Translations under genes and position numbers: made by a program
Notes under the pieces: generated by a model
Told to the model about the DNA's origin: nothing
Seen by the model: the letters and a program-made list of their open reading frames with translations, nothing else
The model's database searches: none
Source: JAWLGW01 sp964569055
GTDB taxonomy: Bacteria > Planctomycetota > J058
Length of the DNA stretch: 9,037 nucleotides
Direction of reading: 5' to 3'
Assembly (NCBI GenBank): GCA_964569055.1
Contig: CAZMSZ010000317.1
Coordinates: 1 to 9,037, forward strand
Shown: in pieces, positions 7,359 to 9,037 of the stretch
Position numbering within the stretch: the stretch's first letter is position 1
Layout: each line of letters starts with the position of its first letter

Positions 7359-8186
7359 TCAGGCGGCCTGACGCACGGCGGCCCGCCCGAAGTGGCCGCT
7401 CGCCAGGCAGAGCTGGATCGCCTCGGCGTTGGTGCGCACGCGGTAGAGCCGCTTGCCGCGCGACCAGTGGTGGCGCACCAGGATCGTCTCCTTGGTGGCG
7501 GCCTCGACGTAGTAGCGGTGCACGATCTCGCCCGGCGCGGGCGCGTCGCGGAAGGCGTCCTCGATCCAGGCGATCTTCTGGATCCCGGTCAGCTCGCGGC
7601 GCAGGATCTCGAGCATGTCGGCGTAGGTGAACTTGCGCCCCTCGACCTCGGCGAAGGCCTTGCCCGAGTGCGGCGCCTCGATCCGGTTGAGGCCGTCCTC
7701 GACGCGGGCGAAGCGCGGGTCGAACCCCTCGAACCGGCGCGAGGCCATGGCCACGGCGGGCGGGACCGACGACAGCCCGTGCGCGCGCAGCAGGCGCGGC
7801 CAGAAGTCGTCGAGCACCGCCAGCCCCGGGACCGGCTCGCCCTCGCCTGCCTTGAGCGAGAACACGCCGTACGGCTTGTAGTCCTCGGTCCCGGCGTCCT
7901 CGGGGTCGAGCCGGGCGAGGAACTCGGTGTCGTGGGCGGCCGAGACGCCGAACCGCTGGAAGAACGCGAACTCGTCGATCGGCCCCCGCCCAAACAGCGG
8001 GATCGACTGCCACCCCATGGTGAGGTAGAGGTCGCAGGGCAGGGTCCGCCGGCGGAAGGGCACCACCCGCTTGTGCGGCGGCCGCAGCACCCGCGCCACG
8101 AAGGAGCGCACCTCGCTCGCGATCCGGTCGGTCCAGGCCGCCACCGCGGGGGCGGGCGCCAGGGAGGACGGGGTGGGTGCGCTCAT
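7359..8186 (-). CDS. Unrecognised 275-residue protein sharing a C-terminal module with the Hsp70-like ATPase
   Basis: The start is ATG 8186-8184, six bases after a strong AGGAGG. I do not recognise the family. There is a Pro/Ala-rich N-terminus (1-20), a basic stretch (about 31-48, RPPHKR and FRRR), then a distinctive stretch at about 49-80 (LPCDLYLTMGWQSIP, GPIDEFAFFQRFG). No signal peptide or membrane segment is seen, so it is probably cytoplasmic. Residues 188-262 match the last part of the Hsp70-like ATPase: 191-211 align to ATPase residues 777-797 with 11 of 21 identities (MLE, LR, T, IAW, E, A), and VHRYY (222-226) is identical. The gene lies 62 bp upstream of the ATPase on the same strand, so they are probably co-expressed. 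A partner, co-chaperone or substrate adaptor for the ATPase is the simplest inference; the N-terminal 180 residues give no functional clue. Confidence 0.82.
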   Translation of the reverse strand: MSAPTPSSLAPAPAVAAWTDRIASEVRSFVARVLRPPHKRVVPFRRRTLPCDLYLTMGWQSIPLFGRGPIDEFAFFQRFGVSAAHDTEFLARLDPEDAGTEDYKPYGVFSLKAGEGEPVPGLAVLDDFWPRLLRAHGLSSVPPAVAMASRRFEGFDPRFARVEDGLNRIEAPHSGKAFAEVEGRKFTYADMLEILRRELTGIQKIAWIEDAFRDAPAPGEIVHRYYVEAATKETILVRHHWSRGKRLYRVRTNAEAIQLCLASGHFGRAAVRQAA

Positions 8187-8248
8187 GGACGGCCTCCTGG
8201 GGGGTTCGTCCCTCTATCGGCCCTCGGGGCGCGTTGGCTTGAGCGCGC

Positions 8249-8845
8249 TCAGCGCAGCCGGGAGGTCAGGCCCTCCTTGATGTCGTCGCCGATGTTCTTG
8301 GTCCCGAGGTACAGCTCCCAGATCGCCCGCGCGAAGGCCACGTTCTCGATCACGAGCTTGCCGTTCCCCTCGACGGCGCACTCCACGCCCTTCCCGGGCA
8401 GGTGGGTGAACGTGATCTTCTTGCCCTCCTTCGCCTCGCGGTTCAGGAAGAAGTCGTTGAACCGCTTCAGCTCCTCCTTGAACTTCGACTCGGCGTAGTT
8501 GAGCAGGATCGCGTCGTGGAACGCCTCGGCCATGTCGTCGCCGTCGACGTCGCGCTCCATGACCAGCACCAGCACCTTGGGCACGTCCGCCTGCGCCAGC
8601 TCGCGCGCGCTCTTGGGCTCCGCCGTGGCGTCGACGTAGCTGGCGATGACGTAGACGTTGATCCAGGCCTTCTCGCGCAGCGCGACCCCGGTCAGCCGCA
8701 GGTCGACCTGCTTGCCCGCCACCTCGCGGGTCTCCGTGACCGGGAACGTGACGTCGCTGTCCTCCACCGGCACGCGCTCCTGCGCGGGCGCGAGGCCGGC
8801 GAAGGCGAGCAGGAAGGCGAAGCTGAGCGCGGCGCGAACGGGCAT
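8249..8845 (-). CDS. Secreted chalcone-isomerase-like domain protein
   Basis: The ATG at 8845-8843 follows GGAGGG with good spacing and opens directly into a signal peptide: MPVRAALSF, a hydrophobic core, and APA at 19-21 as the likely cleavage site. This gives 198 residues, about 177 after cleavage. A longer in-frame GTG start at 8881 would bury the signal and is less likely. The mature protein matches the bacterial chalcone_isomerase-like (Chalcone_3) domain: VTFPVT and VDLRLTGVALREKAWINVYVIASYVD near the start (this core is usually G-x-x-R-x-x-x-x-x-VYx-A-xYv), an internal FHDAILLNY, and LGTKNIGDDIKEGL at the end. The bacterial family is periplasmic or outer-membrane-associated and has no proven isomerase activity; its plant relatives include fatty-acid-binding folds. 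It lies 62 bp upstream of the 275-residue gene and may be the first gene of that unit. Confidence 0.82.
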   Translation of the reverse strand: MPVRAALSFAFLLAFAGLAPAQERVPVEDSDVTFPVTETREVAGKQVDLRLTGVALREKAWINVYVIASYVDATAEPKSARELAQADVPKVLVLVMERDVDGDDMAEAFHDAILLNYAESKFKEELKRFNDFFLNREAKEGKKITFTHLPGKGVECAVEGNGKLVIENVAFARAIWELYLGTKNIGDDIKEGLTSRLR

Positions 8846-8970
8846 GGGGCGTCCCTCCGGAGGTGCCAAAGGGTACCCCACACGCGCGCGGTGGGGGGCG
8901 GGGTCGGCGGCGGAGCTGGGAAGCCCCGTGCTCGTACCAGCACGAGCACGAGGGTCAAGGCCACGGCCTC
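8846..8970. other. Intergenic region with a 9-bp stem hairpin
   Basis: CGTGCTCGT (8927-8935) and ACGAGCACG (8942-8950) form a perfect 9-bp stem with a 6-base loop. No T-run follows on either strand, so it is not a standard intrinsic terminator. Read on the minus strand, TTGACC (complement of 8953-8958) lies just upstream and could be a -35 box for the chalcone-like gene; the matching -10 (TACGAG after 16 bp) is poor and overlaps the stem. The remainder up to the ribosome site is G/C-rich and holds nothing else I can identify. Confidence 0.35.
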
Positions 8971-9037
8971 TCGGACTCGGACTCGGAATCGGACTCGGAA
9001 TCGGAATCGGAATCGGAATCGGAATCGGAATCGGAAT
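8971..9037. repeat. TCGGAC/TCGGAA hexamer tandem repeat at the right edge
   Basis: Eleven tandem hexamers plus one base run to the window edge. The pattern from 8971 is TCGGAC twice, TCGGAA, TCGGAC, then TCGGAA seven times. The array is cut by the edge. Unlike the left array it lies outside any gene I can establish. In one plus-strand frame it reads Ser with Asp/Glu, and in one minus-strand frame Ser-Asp/Ser-Glu. Confidence 0.95.

Noticed and set aside
4534..7371. A 945-codon open frame on the plus strand
   Set aside because: It is antisense to the Hsp70-like gene and, like the frame above, lacks domains; the three ATPase motifs lie on the minus strand.
8846..9037. Extension of the chalcone-like gene upstream into the repeat, as an Ile-Pro/Ser-Pro tract
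   Set aside because: The frame is open to the edge, but the ATG at 8845 has a GGAGGG site and begins a signal peptide. In this frame the repeat changes would swap Ile and Ser, which is not conservative.
1..9037. A circular element, joining the two repeat edges
   Set aside because: The end sequences do not continue one hexamer phase across the junction, and no replication, partition or mobility gene is present.

Overview
The window is 9,037 bases of very GC-rich bacterial DNA, about 70% G+C or more by eye, with strong G/C bias at third codon positions. The gene content points to a Gram-negative envelope: an OmpA/peptidoglycan-binding protein, a lipoprotein and a secreted protein with a signal peptide. 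High-GC groups such as Myxococcota or Planctomycetota would fit, because composite OmpA/peptidoglycan-binding/hemopexin proteins, proline-threonine repeat tails and unusual Hsp70-like ATPases are familiar there. No rRNA or other marker is present, so this placement is inference.

Layout, left to right. (1) Positions 1-2241, minus strand: a large composite envelope protein with a peptidoglycan-binding domain, a four-bladed hemopexin-like propeller, and an OmpA domain split by a second peptidoglycan-binding unit. It ends in a Thr-Pro repeat that runs off the left edge, so its C-terminus is missing. (2) 2366-3370, plus: a JmjC/cupin_8-type Fe(II)/2-oxoglutarate hydroxylase, divergent from gene 1. 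(3) 3383-4216, minus: a short-chain reductase resembling peroxisomal trans-2-enoyl-CoA reductase (PECR), convergent with gene 2. (4) 4248-4616, minus: a small YceK/YidQ-like lipoprotein. (5) 4723-7296, minus: an 857-residue Hsp70/actin-fold ATPase of unusual build. (6) 7359-8186, minus: a 275-residue protein I do not recognise. (7) 8249-8845, minus: a secreted chalcone-isomerase-like protein. Genes 7 to 3 all read leftward. Genes 7, 6 and 5 are separated by 62 bp each. Genes 4 and 3 are 31 bp apart, behind their own candidate promoter.

The most interesting result is that the Hsp70-like ATPase and the unknown 275-residue protein share a C-terminal module of about 70 residues, centred on the motif PG-x-x-VHRYY. 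This links two adjacent genes beyond simple neighbourhood and suggests a two-protein chaperone/ATPase system with a common interaction or regulatory domain. A second theme is that both window edges lie in TCGGNN hexamer repeats (TCGGAG/TCGGCG on the left, TCGGAC/TCGGAA on the right), as expected if this is a contig broken at low-complexity DNA. No mobile element, CRISPR array or RNA gene was seen, and no stretch over 300 bases lacks a gene.
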